Below, in pieces: positions 25,396 to 35,360 of a DNA stretch of 64,000 nucleotides; position 1 is the stretch's first letter, and the number at the start of each line of letters is the position of its first letter. Source of the DNA: Azospirillum sp051124815 (GTDB lineage Bacteria; Pseudomonadota; Alphaproteobacteria; Azospirillales; Azospirillaceae); assembly GCF_051124815.1 (NCBI RefSeq), contig NZ_CP118485.1, forward strand, positions 1,798,001-1,862,000. The letters run 5' to 3'. Both the position numbers and the translations under genes were made by a program. The notes beneath the pieces were generated by a model. It did no database searches, had not been told where the DNA came from, and was given only the letters and a program-made list of their open reading frames with translations.

Positions 25396-26091
25396 TCAGA
25401 TATTGTCCGCCATGTGGATCGTCGCGTTGCTCGCCTGGGCGCCGGCGGTGCGTTGGCGCATCTGGCGGGCGAAGCGCAGGGGGTTGGGGAGGAAGTTCAG
25501 CATCGAGCCGAGCTTGCCGACCGACGAGGTCGCTTTGCCCACCGCCATCACGTCGGCCAGCCGGCGGTCGATGAAGGCGCGGGTCTCCGCATGGTCGTCC
25601 GACTTGTCGTCCAGCCAATAGAAGGTGGAGGAGCTGACCACCGCCGACAGCAGCGCCCGCTTGGTGTAGTGGTTGTAGTCGGTGGAGGTGTCGCCGGCGG
25701 CGAACCACATGGCGTCCACCGTGCGGTAAAGCAACCGCAGGCCGAGAGCCACATTCTGCGGCATTGCCAGATAGGACAGCTGCCGCCGCTTGGCTTCGCG
25801 ATAGGGCTCCAGAACCTCGAAATAGGTGCGGACGGCGAGGGAGATGCGCTCGCGCACCTTCATCTCGGCCATCGGCTGGGCTTCCAGCCGGTCCAGCATC
25901 TGGCGGTCGGCCCAGTCGGCGAAATGCTCCACCGCATCGGTGACACCGCCGGGGAAGGCGCGCAGCAGCGCCGACGGCTCGTGCCCCGCCATCTCGGTGC
26001 CGTCGCGCAGAGCCTGCAGGCTCCAGCCGTCGAAGACGACGTTGGGCAGGCTGGCCACCAGGATCTCGTCGCGAAGCGTATCGATGCTCAT
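25396..26091 (-). CDS. COQ9 family protein
   Basis: 231 residues with the ATG at 26091 and GGGAGA seven bases upstream. The segments 'RERISLAVRTYFEVLEPYREA', 'TVDAMWFAAGDTSTDYNHYTKR' and 'STFYWLDDKSDDHAETRAF' are diagnostic of COQ9. These are TetR-like folds whose C-terminal half binds lipids and helps hydroxylation in ubiquinone synthesis. The N-terminal DNA-binding helices are degenerate as usual. It starts 24 bases after def and is probably in one operon with it. Confidence 0.9.
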   Translation of the reverse strand: MSIDTLRDEILVASLPNVVFDGWSLQALRDGTEMAGHEPSALLRAFPGGVTDAVEHFADWADRQMLDRLEAQPMAEMKVRERISLAVRTYFEVLEPYREAKRRQLSYLAMPQNVALGLRLLYRTVDAMWFAAGDTSTDYNHYTKRALLSAVVSSSTFYWLDDKSDDHAETRAFIDRRLADVMAVGKATSSVGKLGSMLNFLPNPLRFARQMRQRTAGAQASNATIHMADNI

Positions 26092-26115
26092 CGCCAATTC
26101 TCCCTGCGCTCACCC

Positions 26116-26667
26116 TCAGGCGGGGGTCGGCGCGTCCTTTGCCGCGGCCAGCGCGGCGTTGAGGTGATGCATTTCCTCGGTGCAGACCAGGAGCCGCAGA
26201 TCGTCCATGCGATCAAGATAGAGCACGCCATCCAGGTGGTCGACCTCATGCTGGACCACGCGGGCATGGAATCCCGACGCTTCCCGCTCGATCCGGGCAC
26301 CGTCCAGGCCATAGCCGCGGTAGCGGATGCGGGCATAGCGTGGAACCAGTCCCCGCAGGCCGGGAATCGACAGGCAGCCTTCCCAACCCAAAACCCTGTC
26401 GTCCGTCAGTGGTTCGATCACCGGATTGACCAGGACAGTGTTCGCCACCTCCTCCCCTTCGCCCCGGTCGGCGGGAACGCGGAAGACGATAATCCGGCGC
26501 GACTCCGATATCTGCGGGGCGGCCAGCCCGACTCCGGGGGCGTCCAGCATGGTGGCGATCATGTCGGCCGCCAGCCGGCATACAGCCGGATCGGTCGGGT
26601 CGGCGATGGGCTCCGCGATCTTGCGGAGTACGGGGTTGCCCATCCGGGCGATTGGAAGCACTGGCAT
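26116..26667 (-). CDS. def: Peptide deformylase
   Basis: 183 residues beginning 'MPVLPIARMGNPVLRKIAEP'. All three motifs are present: 'GVGLAAPQ' at residues 45-52, 'EGCLS' with Cys98, and 'HEVDH' with His140, Glu141 and His144, which bind the metal. It removes the formyl group from nascent proteins. The ATG at 26667 matches the family start; a longer frame upstream runs over the rpsU promoter region. The upstream Shine-Dalgarno is weak. It is divergent from rpsU and precedes the COQ9 gene. Confidence 0.95.
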   Translation of the reverse strand: MPVLPIARMGNPVLRKIAEPIADPTDPAVCRLAADMIATMLDAPGVGLAAPQISESRRIIVFRVPADRGEGEEVANTVLVNPVIEPLTDDRVLGWEGCLSIPGLRGLVPRYARIRYRGYGLDGARIEREASGFHARVVQHEVDHLDGVLYLDRMDDLRLLVCTEEMHHLNAALAAAKDAPTPA

Positions 26668-26870
26668 GCCGCTATATCTGGAGTGCGAACGCGGCTGGAG
26701 CAACCGATTCCTGCGCTTCCGGCCGGGCTTATGCTTGGAGGCCGAAGACTCCCCTTCACAAAAGCGGTGGGGCATGCTACACACTGCGCCCACACAAGGG
26801 GTGCGCCTGCCGCGCATACCTATTTGTTGCCTTTGCGCAACACGGCACACTTGGAAGGGTGACGGTAAAC

Positions 26871-27074
26871 GTGCAAGTTCTGGTCCGAGATAACAACGTC
26901 GATCAGGCCCTCCGCGCGCTGAAGAAGAAGATGCAGCGCGAGGGCATTTTCCGTGAAATGAAGCTGCGTCGCAACTACGAGAAGCCCTCGGAGAAGCGTG
27001 CGCGTGAGAAGGCTGAAGCGGTGCGTCGCACCCGCAAGCTGCTCCGCAAGCGGATGGAACGCGAGGGCTATTAA
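26871..27074 (+). CDS. rpsU: 30S ribosomal protein S21
   Basis: 67 residues read from a GTG at 26871 ('MQVLVRDNNVDQALRALKKK'), the usual S21 start. It is very basic ('KRAREKAEAVRRTRKLLRK'). An in-frame GTG at 26859 would add four residues, but its GGAAGG site would touch the start codon. S21 binds the 30S platform near the anti-Shine-Dalgarno end of 16S rRNA. Two small hairpins and a terminator follow. Confidence 0.94.
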   Translation: MQVLVRDNNVDQALRALKKKMQREGIFREMKLRRNYEKPSEKRAREKAEAVRRTRKLLRKRMEREGY

Positions 27075-27147
27075 TCGTCGGTCGCACGTAGCGACTGCGA
27101 AGGGCGCGTGTGATGCGCGCCCAAGACCCCTTGTGTCTTGCACCCGA

Positions 27148-27177
27148 CCGTCCCGCGATCCTCGCGTGGGCGGTTTT
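27148..27177 (+). terminator. Rho-independent terminator after rpsU
   Basis: CCGTCCCGCG and CGCGTGGGCGG form a 10-bp stem with one bulge and a five-base loop, followed by TTTT. Two smaller hairpins, 27081-27095 (GTCGC/GCGAC) and 27102-27122 (GGGCGCG/CGCGCCC), lie between it and the stop codon. Confidence 0.7.
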
Positions 27178-27287
27178 GGTGTATCTGCGCCATTTCGCTT
27201 GCCTCAACCTTCCGCCGGTCAAGCGTATTGCCGGACCAGCGTATGGAACCGTCGGCAAGCGAACAGCCAGCCCGGAAAGACCCGATC

Positions 27288-28121
27288 ATGAGCGCTTCCA
27301 ACCTCACCGCCCGCCACTCGGTCCCGGCGTTGCGCGCCCGCAAGGGAGGCGAACCGATCGTCTGCCTGACCGCCTACACCGCTCCGGTGGCGCGGCTGCT
27401 CGATCCGCATGTCGATATCCTGCTGGTCGGCGATTCGCTGGGCATGGTGGTCTATGGACTGGACAGCACGCTGCCGGTGACGCTGGACATGATGATCGCC
27501 CATGGCGCCGCAGTGGTTCGTGGCTCCGAGCGCGCCTGCGTCGTCGTCGATCTGCCCTTCGGCAGCTATCAGGAGAGCAAGGAGGCCGCCTTCCGCGCCT
27601 CGGCCCGCGTGATGGCGGAAACCGGCGCCCAGGCGGTCAAGCTGGAAGGCGGGCTGGAGATGGCGGAGACGGTGGCCTTCCTGACCGCCCGCGGCATTCC
27701 GGTGATGGGCCATGTCGGGTTGACGCCGCAGTCGGTGAACACGCTGGGCGGCTACAAGGCGGTCGGCCGCGATGCCGAAGCCGCCGAACGCATCGCCGCC
27801 GACGCCCGCGCGATTGCGGAGGCCGGCGCCTTCACCCTGGTGATCGAGGGCACGATGGAAGGGCTGGCCCGTCGCATCACCGAAGAGGTGGCGATCCCCA
27901 CCATCGGCATCGGCGGCTCGCCGGCCTGCGATGGGCAGGTGCTGGTCACCGACGACATGCTCGGCCTGTTCGGCGCCTTCCAGCCGAAATTCGTCAAGCG
28001 CTACGCCAACCTGGGCGAGACGGTCGGCGAGGCCGCCGCGACCTACGCCGCCGAGGTGCGGGCCCGAGCCTTTCCGGGGCCGGAGCATTGCTTCGGGATG
28101 AAGAAGGCGGCGACGGCGTAA
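27288..28121 (+). CDS. panB: 3-methyl-2-oxobutanoate hydroxymethyltransferase
   Basis: 277 residues beginning 'MSASNLTARHSVPALRARKG'. The barrel motifs 'LLVGDSLGMVVYGLDSTLPV', 'VVDLPFGSYQES', 'KLEGGLEM', 'VMGHVGLTPQSV' and 'GIGGSPACDGQVLV' carry the metal ligands (Asp in VGDSLGM, Asp in VVDLPF) and the catalytic Glu. PanB catalyses the first step of pantothenate synthesis from 2-oxoisovalerate. GGAAAG lies nine bases before the ATG. panC is not adjacent. The gene precedes the helicase gene by 58 bases. Confidence 0.96.
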   Translation: MSASNLTARHSVPALRARKGGEPIVCLTAYTAPVARLLDPHVDILLVGDSLGMVVYGLDSTLPVTLDMMIAHGAAVVRGSERACVVVDLPFGSYQESKEAAFRASARVMAETGAQAVKLEGGLEMAETVAFLTARGIPVMGHVGLTPQSVNTLGGYKAVGRDAEAAERIAADARAIAEAGAFTLVIEGTMEGLARRITEEVAIPTIGIGGSPACDGQVLVTDDMLGLFGAFQPKFVKRYANLGETVGEAAATYAAEVRARAFPGPEHCFGMKKAATA

Positions 28122-28179
28122 CGCCCTCCCCCAGTTCGTTCTTTCTCCGTTCCAGGCGATCCGGTACAGTCCGACCGCC

Positions 28180-30693
28180 ATGGATGCCCCCTCCCCCGCC
28201 CTGATCCCGCCCAACGTCGCCGCGTGGTTCCGGTCGCGCGGCTGGGCGCCGCACCCGCATCAGGTCGCCATGGTGGAGGCGGCGGAACGGGGGGAAAGCG
28301 CCCTGCTGATCGCGCCGACCGGCGGCGGCAAGACGCTCGCCGGCTTCCTGCCATCGCTGATCGAGCTGGCGGAAAGACCGCGCGAAGGGCTGCATACCCT
28401 CTACATCTCGCCGCTGAAGGCGCTGGCTGTCGACATCCAGCGCAATCTCGAACAGCCCATCGCCGAGATGCGGCTGCCGATCCGCGCCGAGACCCGCACC
28501 GGCGACACGCCGGAAGCCAAGCGCAAGCGCCAGCGCACCCATCCGCCGCACATGCTGATGACGACGCCGGAAAGTCTGGCTCTGCTGCTGTCCTATACCG
28601 ACGCCGACCGGCTGTTCCGCAACCTCCGCTGCGTCATCATCGACGAGCTGCATGCGCTGGCAGGATCCAAGCGCGGCGACCTGCTGGCGCTGGGTCTGGC
28701 GCGGCTGTCGCGCCTCGCCCCCGCCGCCCGGCGGGTCGGGCTGTCGGCCACGGTGGCGGAGCCGGAGCGGCTGCTGGCCTGGCTGTCGCGCCGTGGCCGG
28801 CATGACGGAACCGACTCAGACGACGTGCGGCTCGTGCTGGGTCGCAGCGGCGCGCAGGCGGAGGTGGAGATCCTGACCTCGCAGGAGCGGGTGCCCTGGG
28901 CCGGCCACATGGCGATGCACGCCATGAAGGAGATTTACGAGCGCATCCGCCGCCAGCGCACCACCCTGCTGTTCGTCAACACCCGCGCCCAGGCCGAGCT
29001 GGTGTTCCAGGCGCTGTGGCGGGTCAATGACGACAATCTGCCGATCGCGCTCCACCACGGCTCGCTGGCGGTGGAACAGCGCCGCAAGGTCGAGGGCGCC
29101 ATGGCGCGCGGCGAGTTGCGGGCGGTGGTCGCCACTTCCTCGCTCGATCTCGGCATCGACTGGGCGGCGGTGGATCTCGTGGTGCAGATCGGCGCACCCA
29201 AGGGATCGAGCCGGCTGGTCCAGCGCATCGGCCGCGCCAATCACCGGCTGGACGAGCCGAGCCGAGCCCTGCTGGTCCCCGCCAACCGCTTCGAAGTGCT
29301 GGAATGCCGCGCGGCGCTGGAGGCGGTGCACGACCACACGCTGGACGGCGAGGCGCCGCGGCCGGGCGGTCTGGACGTGTTGGCCCAGCATCTGCTCGGC
29401 ATGGCCTGCGCCGCCCCCTTCCTGCCGGATGAGCTGTATGAGGAGGTGGTCTCCGCCGCCCCCTATGCCGCGATGACGCGCGACGAGTTCGACGACGTCC
29501 TGGATTTCGTCACCACCGGCGGCTACGCGCTCGGCGCCTATGAACGGTTCCAGCGGTTGCGGCTGCGCGAGGATGGGCGGATGGCGGTGGCCGGCCCGGT
29601 GGTGGCGCGCCAGTACCGGATGAATGTCGGCACCATTACCCAGGAGGCGCTGCTGCGCGTCCGGCTGAACCGCGGCCCGGTGCTGGGCGAGGTGGAGGAG
29701 TATTTCATCCAGGGCCTGACCCCCGGCGACACCTTCCTCTTCGCCGGACAGCTTCTGAAATTCCTCGGCGTGCGCGAGATGGAGGCGCAGGTCGCCAAGG
29801 GCGGCACCGGCGATCCGAAGGTCCCCGCCTATGCCGGCGGGCGGCTGCCGCTGACCACCCATCTGGCCGAGCGCGTGCGCGCCATGCTGGCCGATCCGCG
29901 CCAGTGGGACGGGCTGCCGGAGGATGTGCAGGAATGGCTGCGCCTGCAGCGCTACCGTTCGGTCCTGCCGAATCGCGACGGGTTGCTGGTGGAGACCTTT
30001 CCCAAAGCGGGCAAGCAGTTCCTCGTCGCCTATGCCTTCGAGGGCCGCAATGCGCACCAGACCTTGGGCATGCTGCTGACCCGGCGGATGGAGCGCTTCG
30101 GCCTGGGACCGCTGGGCTTCGTCGCCACAGACTATGTGCTGGCGGTGTGGTCGCTGAGATCTCCCCAGGATATGGGCACCGACATGGACGCCCTGTTCGA
30201 CCAGGACATGCTGGGCGACGATCTGGAAGCCTGGATGGACGAATCCTCGATGCTGCGGCGGACCTTCCGCAATGTGGCGCTGATCGCCGGGGTGATCGAC
30301 CGCCGCCATCCGGGGCAGGAAAAGACGGGCCGGCAGGTCACCTTCTCCTCCGACCTGATCTATGACGTGCTGCGCAAGCACGACCCCGGCCATGTGCTGC
30401 TGCGGGCGACACGGGCCGATGCGGCGGGCGGGCTGACCGACATCCGCCGCCTGTCCGACTTCCTGGCGCGGGTTCGCGGACGCATCACCCACAAGGACCT
30501 CGACCGCATCTCTCCGCTGGCGGTGCCGGTGATCCTGGAGATCGGGCGCGAGCGGGTGGACGGCAGCGCCACCGACGAACTGCTCGCCGCCGCCGAGGCC
30601 GAGCTTCTGGCGGAGGCGATGCCGGAACTGGCTGCGCCACGGCCTGCGAAATCGGCAACCGGGCGCCCGCAGCAGGGGCGGTTGTCGTTGTGA
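28180..30693 (+). CDS. Lhr-like, ligase-associated DEXH-box DNA helicase
   Basis: 837 residues. Walker A is 'APTGGGKT' with Lys51, Walker B is 'DELH' at 155-158, motif III is 'LSATVAEPERL', and the second RecA domain carries 'ATSSLDLGIDW' and 'QRIGRANHR'. The long Lhr-core C-terminal domain follows ('VREMEAQVAKGG', 'LGPLGFVATDYVLAVWS'). The length and sequence fit the ligase-associated DNA-damage-response helicase, usually encoded with an ATP-dependent ligase, an MBL-fold exonuclease and PdeM. Here PdeM is 500 bases downstream, but the ligase and exonuclease genes are not in the neighbourhood. A weak ribosome-binding site precedes the ATG. Confidence 0.9.
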   Translation: MDAPSPALIPPNVAAWFRSRGWAPHPHQVAMVEAAERGESALLIAPTGGGKTLAGFLPSLIELAERPREGLHTLYISPLKALAVDIQRNLEQPIAEMRLPIRAETRTGDTPEAKRKRQRTHPPHMLMTTPESLALLLSYTDADRLFRNLRCVIIDELHALAGSKRGDLLALGLARLSRLAPAARRVGLSATVAEPERLLAWLSRRGRHDGTDSDDVRLVLGRSGAQAEVEILTSQERVPWAGHMAMHAMKEIYERIRRQRTTLLFVNTRAQAELVFQALWRVNDDNLPIALHHGSLAVEQRRKVEGAMARGELRAVVATSSLDLGIDWAAVDLVVQIGAPKGSSRLVQRIGRANHRLDEPSRALLVPANRFEVLECRAALEAVHDHTLDGEAPRPGGLDVLAQHLLGMACAAPFLPDELYEEVVSAAPYAAMTRDEFDDVLDFVTTGGYALGAYERFQRLRLREDGRMAVAGPVVARQYRMNVGTITQEALLRVRLNRGPVLGEVEEYFIQGLTPGDTFLFAGQLLKFLGVREMEAQVAKGGTGDPKVPAYAGGRLPLTTHLAERVRAMLADPRQWDGLPEDVQEWLRLQRYRSVLPNRDGLLVETFPKAGKQFLVAYAFEGRNAHQTLGMLLTRRMERFGLGPLGFVATDYVLAVWSLRSPQDMGTDMDALFDQDMLGDDLEAWMDESSMLRRTFRNVALIAGVIDRRHPGQEKTGRQVTFSSDLIYDVLRKHDPGHVLLRATRADAAGGLTDIRRLSDFLARVRGRITHKDLDRISPLAVPVILEIGRERVDGSATDELLAAAEAELLAEAMPELAAPRPAKSATGRPQQGRLSL

Positions 30694-30716
30694 CACCGCC
30701 CCAAGCCGCCCGCAGG

Positions 30717-31100
30717 TTACTTGCGCAGTTCCGGCTCCACGCCCGGCTCGCCGCTGAATTCGACGAGAATGGTCTCGTCACGGACGATGAACTGGCAGGC
30801 CAGACGGTAGGGCGGCGGGAGGTGGGCGTTCTCGGCCGCCTCCAGCAGGTTCCGGTTCAGCTTGCCGTTGACGGACAGGGTGACTTTCTCCTTTTCGGTC
30901 AGGTCGATGGCCATCGGAGTCTTCCCGTCCAGATAGCTCACCTTGACGAGGCAGGAGCCGCATTCGCCGTCCTGGCACTGGAACGGGATCGGGATGTCGT
31001 GCTTCTTCGCCAGCGCCAGCAGAGTGCCGGTATCGCCGGCGACAGCGTAGACGGTCATGTCCTTGGGCATGTTCAGGCCGGTGAACGTCACTGTGGCCAT
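30717..31100 (-). CDS. 2Fe-2S ferredoxin, FeSII (Shethna protein II)-like
   Basis: 127 residues beginning 'MATVTFTGLNMPKDMTVYAV', with GGAGG six bases before the ATG. The four cluster cysteines lie in 'CQDGECGSC' and 'RLACQFIV'. As I recall it, the Azotobacter FeSII protein, which locks nitrogenase in an oxygen-protected complex, has the same start 'MAT', the same 'CQDGxCGSCLVK' and the same ending 'LVEFSGEPG'. Ordinary plant-type ferredoxins lack this C-terminus. The gene is on the opposite strand between the helicase and pdeM genes. Nitrogenase protection is an inference; general electron transfer is the alternative. Confidence 0.85.
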   Translation of the reverse strand: MATVTFTGLNMPKDMTVYAVAGDTGTLLALAKKHDIPIPFQCQDGECGSCLVKVSYLDGKTPMAIDLTEKEKVTLSVNGKLNRNLLEAAENAHLPPPYRLACQFIVRDETILVEFSGEPGVEPELRK

Positions 31101-31206
31101 GGGTATCCTCCGGGTATGGTTGTGATCCGCCATGCCTCCACGGCGGCGGCCCGTCCGGCTGCAAACATCATGCCCATAAAAATTTCATGGATATTGGCCG
31201 CTTCCG

Positions 31207-31962
31207 ATGATTGCCGGTAAACGAATGTTGTCAGCTTCCTCCCAAGTCCACAGGTCTGCCTGTCAGGGCGATGACAGCCGTGCCGCCTTGACCCTCCGCG
31301 GAGCCGACCTGCTGGCCGATCCATCCGGCGCGCTGCTGTGGCCGGCGGAAAGCATCCTCGCTGTCGCCGACCTGCATCTGGAAAAGGGGTCAGCCTTCGC
31401 CGCGCGCGGCCGGATGCTGCCGCCCTACGACACGCGGGCGACGCTCGACCGGCTGGGGGAGTTGATCGCGCGAATCCGGCCGGCGCGCGTGCTGTGCCTG
31501 GGAGACAGCTTCCACGACCGCCGCGCGGCGGAGCGGATGGACACCGCCGACGTGGAGCGGCTGCGCGGGCTGACCGCCGCCGTCGCCGATTGGGTGTGGA
31601 TCACCGGCAACCACGATCCGGAGCCGCCGCAGGGCTTCGGCGGCCGGGTGGCGGCGGAGCTGTCCGTCGGCCCGCTGACCTTCCGGCACGAGGCCCAGCA
31701 GGGCGCGGTGGGCGAACTGTCGGGACACCTTCACCCGGCCGCCGCGGTGGCGCTGGCCGGACGGCGGGTGCGCGAGCGCTGCTTCGCCCATGACGGCGCC
31801 AAGTTGATCCTGCCGGCCTTCGGCAGCTTCACCGGCGGGCTGAACGTGCTGGACGCCGCCTTCGACGGGCTGCTGGCGCCGGGTTTCGAAGTGCTGATAA
31901 CGGCGCGCGGCCGGGTCTACCGCTTCCCCTGCGCCCGTTTGTCGCCGGATCGCGCACGCTGA
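31207..31962 (+). CDS. pdeM: Ligase-associated PdeM-like metallophosphoesterase
   Basis: 251 residues. Calcineurin-type metal motifs are all present: 'VADLHLEKG' (Asp55, His57), 'LCLGDSFHD', 'WITGNHDPEP' and 'GELSGHLHP'. The form 'DLHLEKG' with the early start is typical of the phosphoesterase that accompanies the ligase-associated helicase. It probably acts as a DNA endonuclease or phosphatase in repair. The start at 31207 has no clear Shine-Dalgarno; 31225 and a TTG about 80 bases later are alternatives, and the first 25 residues have no family similarity. The photolyase gene follows 67 bases later. Confidence 0.85.
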   Translation: MIAGKRMLSASSQVHRSACQGDDSRAALTLRGADLLADPSGALLWPAESILAVADLHLEKGSAFAARGRMLPPYDTRATLDRLGELIARIRPARVLCLGDSFHDRRAAERMDTADVERLRGLTAAVADWVWITGNHDPEPPQGFGGRVAAELSVGPLTFRHEAQQGAVGELSGHLHPAAAVALAGRRVRERCFAHDGAKLILPAFGSFTGGLNVLDAAFDGLLAPGFEVLITARGRVYRFPCARLSPDRAR

Positions 31963-32029
31963 CGCTCTGGCCGAAGCGTGAGCGCGGCCTATATCGGTGG
32001 ATCCGGATGAGTCCAACCGAGCACCGCGC

Positions 32030-33511
32030 ATGCCCGCCCCCATCATCGTCTGGTTCCGCAACGACCTGCGCCTTGCCGACAACCCGGCGCTGACCGCCGC
32101 CGCCCTGGCCTCTGCCGAGCGCGGCGCGCCGGTCATCCCGCTCTATATCCTGGAAGAGGAAGCCGGCGATCCCCCCTTGGATCCATGGGCGCTGGGCGGA
32201 GCGCAGCGCTGGTGGCTGCACGGCAGCCTGGAACGGCTCGCCACCTGCTGCGCACGCCACGGCTCGCCGCTGGTACTGCGCCGGGGCGAGCCGGGGGCCG
32301 TGCTCGACGCGCTGATCGCGGAGACGGGTGCGGAGTGCGTGCTGTGGAACCGCCGCTATACTCCCGCTCAGACTGCCCGCGATTCGGCGATCAAGACCCG
32401 GTTGAAGCAACGTGGCGTCGACACGCGCAGCTTCAACGCCGGCCTGCTGGCCGAGCCCTGGACCGTCCGCAACAAGAGCGGCGGTCCCTTCAAGGTCTTC
32501 ACCCCCTTCTGGCGCCATCTGTCGGCCACGCTGAACCCGCCGCTGCCGACGCGTGCGCCGTCCGAACTGAGGGCGTCGGCGACCGCCCCGGCCAGCGACG
32601 ATCTCGACGGTTGGGGCCTGCTGCCGACCAAGCCCGATTGGGCCGCCGGCCTGCGCAAGCGCTGGGTGCCGGGAGAGACGGCGGCGCTGTCCCACCTCGC
32701 CGATTTCCTCGATGGGCCGGTCGGGGTCTATGCGACGGAGCGCGACCGGCCGGACCGTGCCGGCACCTCCGCCCTGTCGCCCCATCTGGCCTTCGGGGAG
32801 ATCGGGCCGCGGCAGGTCTGGCACGCCGCCCGCCATGCCGCCGACGCCCGGCCGGAACTGGCGCCCGGCATCGACGCCTTCCTGCGCGAAATCGGCTGGC
32901 GCGAGTTCCAATACCATCTGCTGCACCACGCGCCGGAGTTGCCCGATAGCCCGCTCGACCACCGCTTCGCCGACTTCCCCTGGCGCGACGATGCGGCGGG
33001 CCTGCGGGCTTGGCAGCGCGGGCGCACCGGCTACCCCATCGTCGATGCCGGCATGCGCCAACTGTGGGAGACCGGCTGGATGCACAACCGGGTGCGGATG
33101 ATCGTCGCCTCCTTCCTGATCAAGGATCTGCTGCTGCCCTGGCAGGAGGGGGAGCGCTGGTTCTGGGACACGCTGGTCGATGCCGATCTGGCCCAGAATG
33201 CCGGCAACTGGCAGTGGGTGGCCGGCTGCGGCGCCGATGCCGCCCCCTTCTTCCGCGTCTTCAACCCGGTTCTGCAGGGCGAAAAGTTCGACCCCCAGGG
33301 CGATTACGTCCGCCGCTACGTCCCCGAACTGGACCGGCTGCCGCCACGCTGGATCCACCAACCCTGGGCCGCCCCGACCGAGGTGCTGCGGCAGGCCGGC
33401 CTCCGGCTGGGCGACGACTATCCGCGGCCGATCCTCGACCATGCCGTCGCCCGCGACCGCGCGCTGGCCCTCTACAACGAGCGCAAGGGCAAGGCGGAGT
33501 CCACGACCTGA
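32030..33511 (+). CDS. phrB: Deoxyribodipyrimidine photolyase
   Basis: 493 residues beginning 'MPAPIIVWFRNDLRLADNPA', the usual photolyase start. The FAD domain shows 'RAGTSALSPHLAFGEIGPRQ', 'EIGWREFQYHLLHH', 'GRTGYPIVDAGMRQLWETGW', 'MHNRVRMIVASFLIKDLL' and 'DADLAQNAGNWQWVAGCGAD'. Tryptophans of the electron-transfer chain are present. It repairs cyclobutane pyrimidine dimers with blue light. Class I CPD type is most likely. It lies 67 bases after pdeM on the same strand, so the two repair genes may be co-transcribed. Confidence 0.94.
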   Translation: MPAPIIVWFRNDLRLADNPALTAAALASAERGAPVIPLYILEEEAGDPPLDPWALGGAQRWWLHGSLERLATCCARHGSPLVLRRGEPGAVLDALIAETGAECVLWNRRYTPAQTARDSAIKTRLKQRGVDTRSFNAGLLAEPWTVRNKSGGPFKVFTPFWRHLSATLNPPLPTRAPSELRASATAPASDDLDGWGLLPTKPDWAAGLRKRWVPGETAALSHLADFLDGPVGVYATERDRPDRAGTSALSPHLAFGEIGPRQVWHAARHAADARPELAPGIDAFLREIGWREFQYHLLHHAPELPDSPLDHRFADFPWRDDAAGLRAWQRGRTGYPIVDAGMRQLWETGWMHNRVRMIVASFLIKDLLLPWQEGERWFWDTLVDADLAQNAGNWQWVAGCGADAAPFFRVFNPVLQGEKFDPQGDYVRRYVPELDRLPPRWIHQPWAAPTEVLRQAGLRLGDDYPRPILDHAVARDRALALYNERKGKAESTT

Positions 33512-33636
33512 GCGGCGATCTTCATTGAACGGTCACCACCGCGCCCGCAAACGGTCACGCGCCGTCGCTATCTTTCCGGCAGCGGCCCGGTGCGGCCGCG
33601 CCGTCCCAAAAAGAAAGAACAACCGCCACCTGACAA

Positions 33637-33664
33637 GGCGGCCCCTCCCCCGGGGCCGCCTTTT
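33637..33664 (+). terminator. Rho-independent terminator after phrB
   Basis: Perfect 9-bp stem GGCGGCCCC/GGGGCCGCC with a six-base C-rich loop, then TTTT. Confidence 0.88.
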
Positions 33665-33692
33665 CCCTTGGCGCGTTGCAACAGCCGGCAGA

Positions 33693-33709
33693 GTGTTATA
33701 AAGTAACAC
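33693..33709 (+). promoter_or_regulatory. Zur box over the zur promoter
   Basis: GTGTTA-TAAAG-TAACAC is a perfect 6-bp inverted repeat with a five-base centre, close to the known alphaproteobacterial Zur operator (GTTATA-type palindrome). It ends three bases before the zur ATG and includes a TATAAA that could be the -10 element, so Zur binding would block its own transcription. Confidence 0.75.
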
Positions 33710-33711
33710 CC

Positions 33712-34178
33712 ATGTCCGCGCTTCACGACCATACCCACTGCATCGCCGATGCCCTGACCCGTGCCGACGCGCTGTGCGCCGAACGGGGGGCGCGGCTGAC
33801 CGCGCTGCGCCGCCGCGTGCTGGAGCTGGTGTGGTCCAGCCACCGGCCGCGCGGCGCCTATGCGATCCTGGAGGATCTCAGCCAGCAGGACGGCAAGGCG
33901 GCGGCGCCGCTGACCGTCTACCGTGCGCTGGAGTTCCTGGTCGAACAGGGGCTGGTCCACCGCATCGAGTCGCTGAACGCCTATGTCGGCTGTGCGGCAC
34001 CGGGGGATGTCCATTCCGGACAGTTCCTGGTGTGCGAGGCCTGCGGCGATGCCGCCGAGATCGACGATCCCGGCGTCGGCGCCGCCATCATCGCCGCGGC
34101 GGCCGAGCGCGGCTTCCGCGTCCAGCGCCCCACCGTCGAGGTGCGCGGCCTGTGCAAATCCTGTCAGGAGATTCCCCG

Positions 34179-34182
<4 letters not shown>
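33712..34182 (+). CDS. zur: Zinc uptake regulator, Fur family
   Basis: 156 residues. The winged-helix half has 'GARLTALRRRVLELVW' and 'LTVYRALEFLVEQGLVHRIE', the Fur-family recognition helix region. The dimerisation half has structural zinc cysteines in 'CEACGD' and 'CKSC'. The C-terminal spacing and the downstream COG0523 gene fit Zur rather than Fur. With zinc bound it represses zinc-acquisition genes. The ATG at 33712 is only three bases from the operator, so the transcript may have almost no leader. Its TGA overlaps the TTG start of the next gene. Confidence 0.9.
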
Positions 34183-35333
<1,151 letters not shown>

Positions 35334-35360
35334 AGAAGGTTATCGCTTTTGCTAGGTTAG

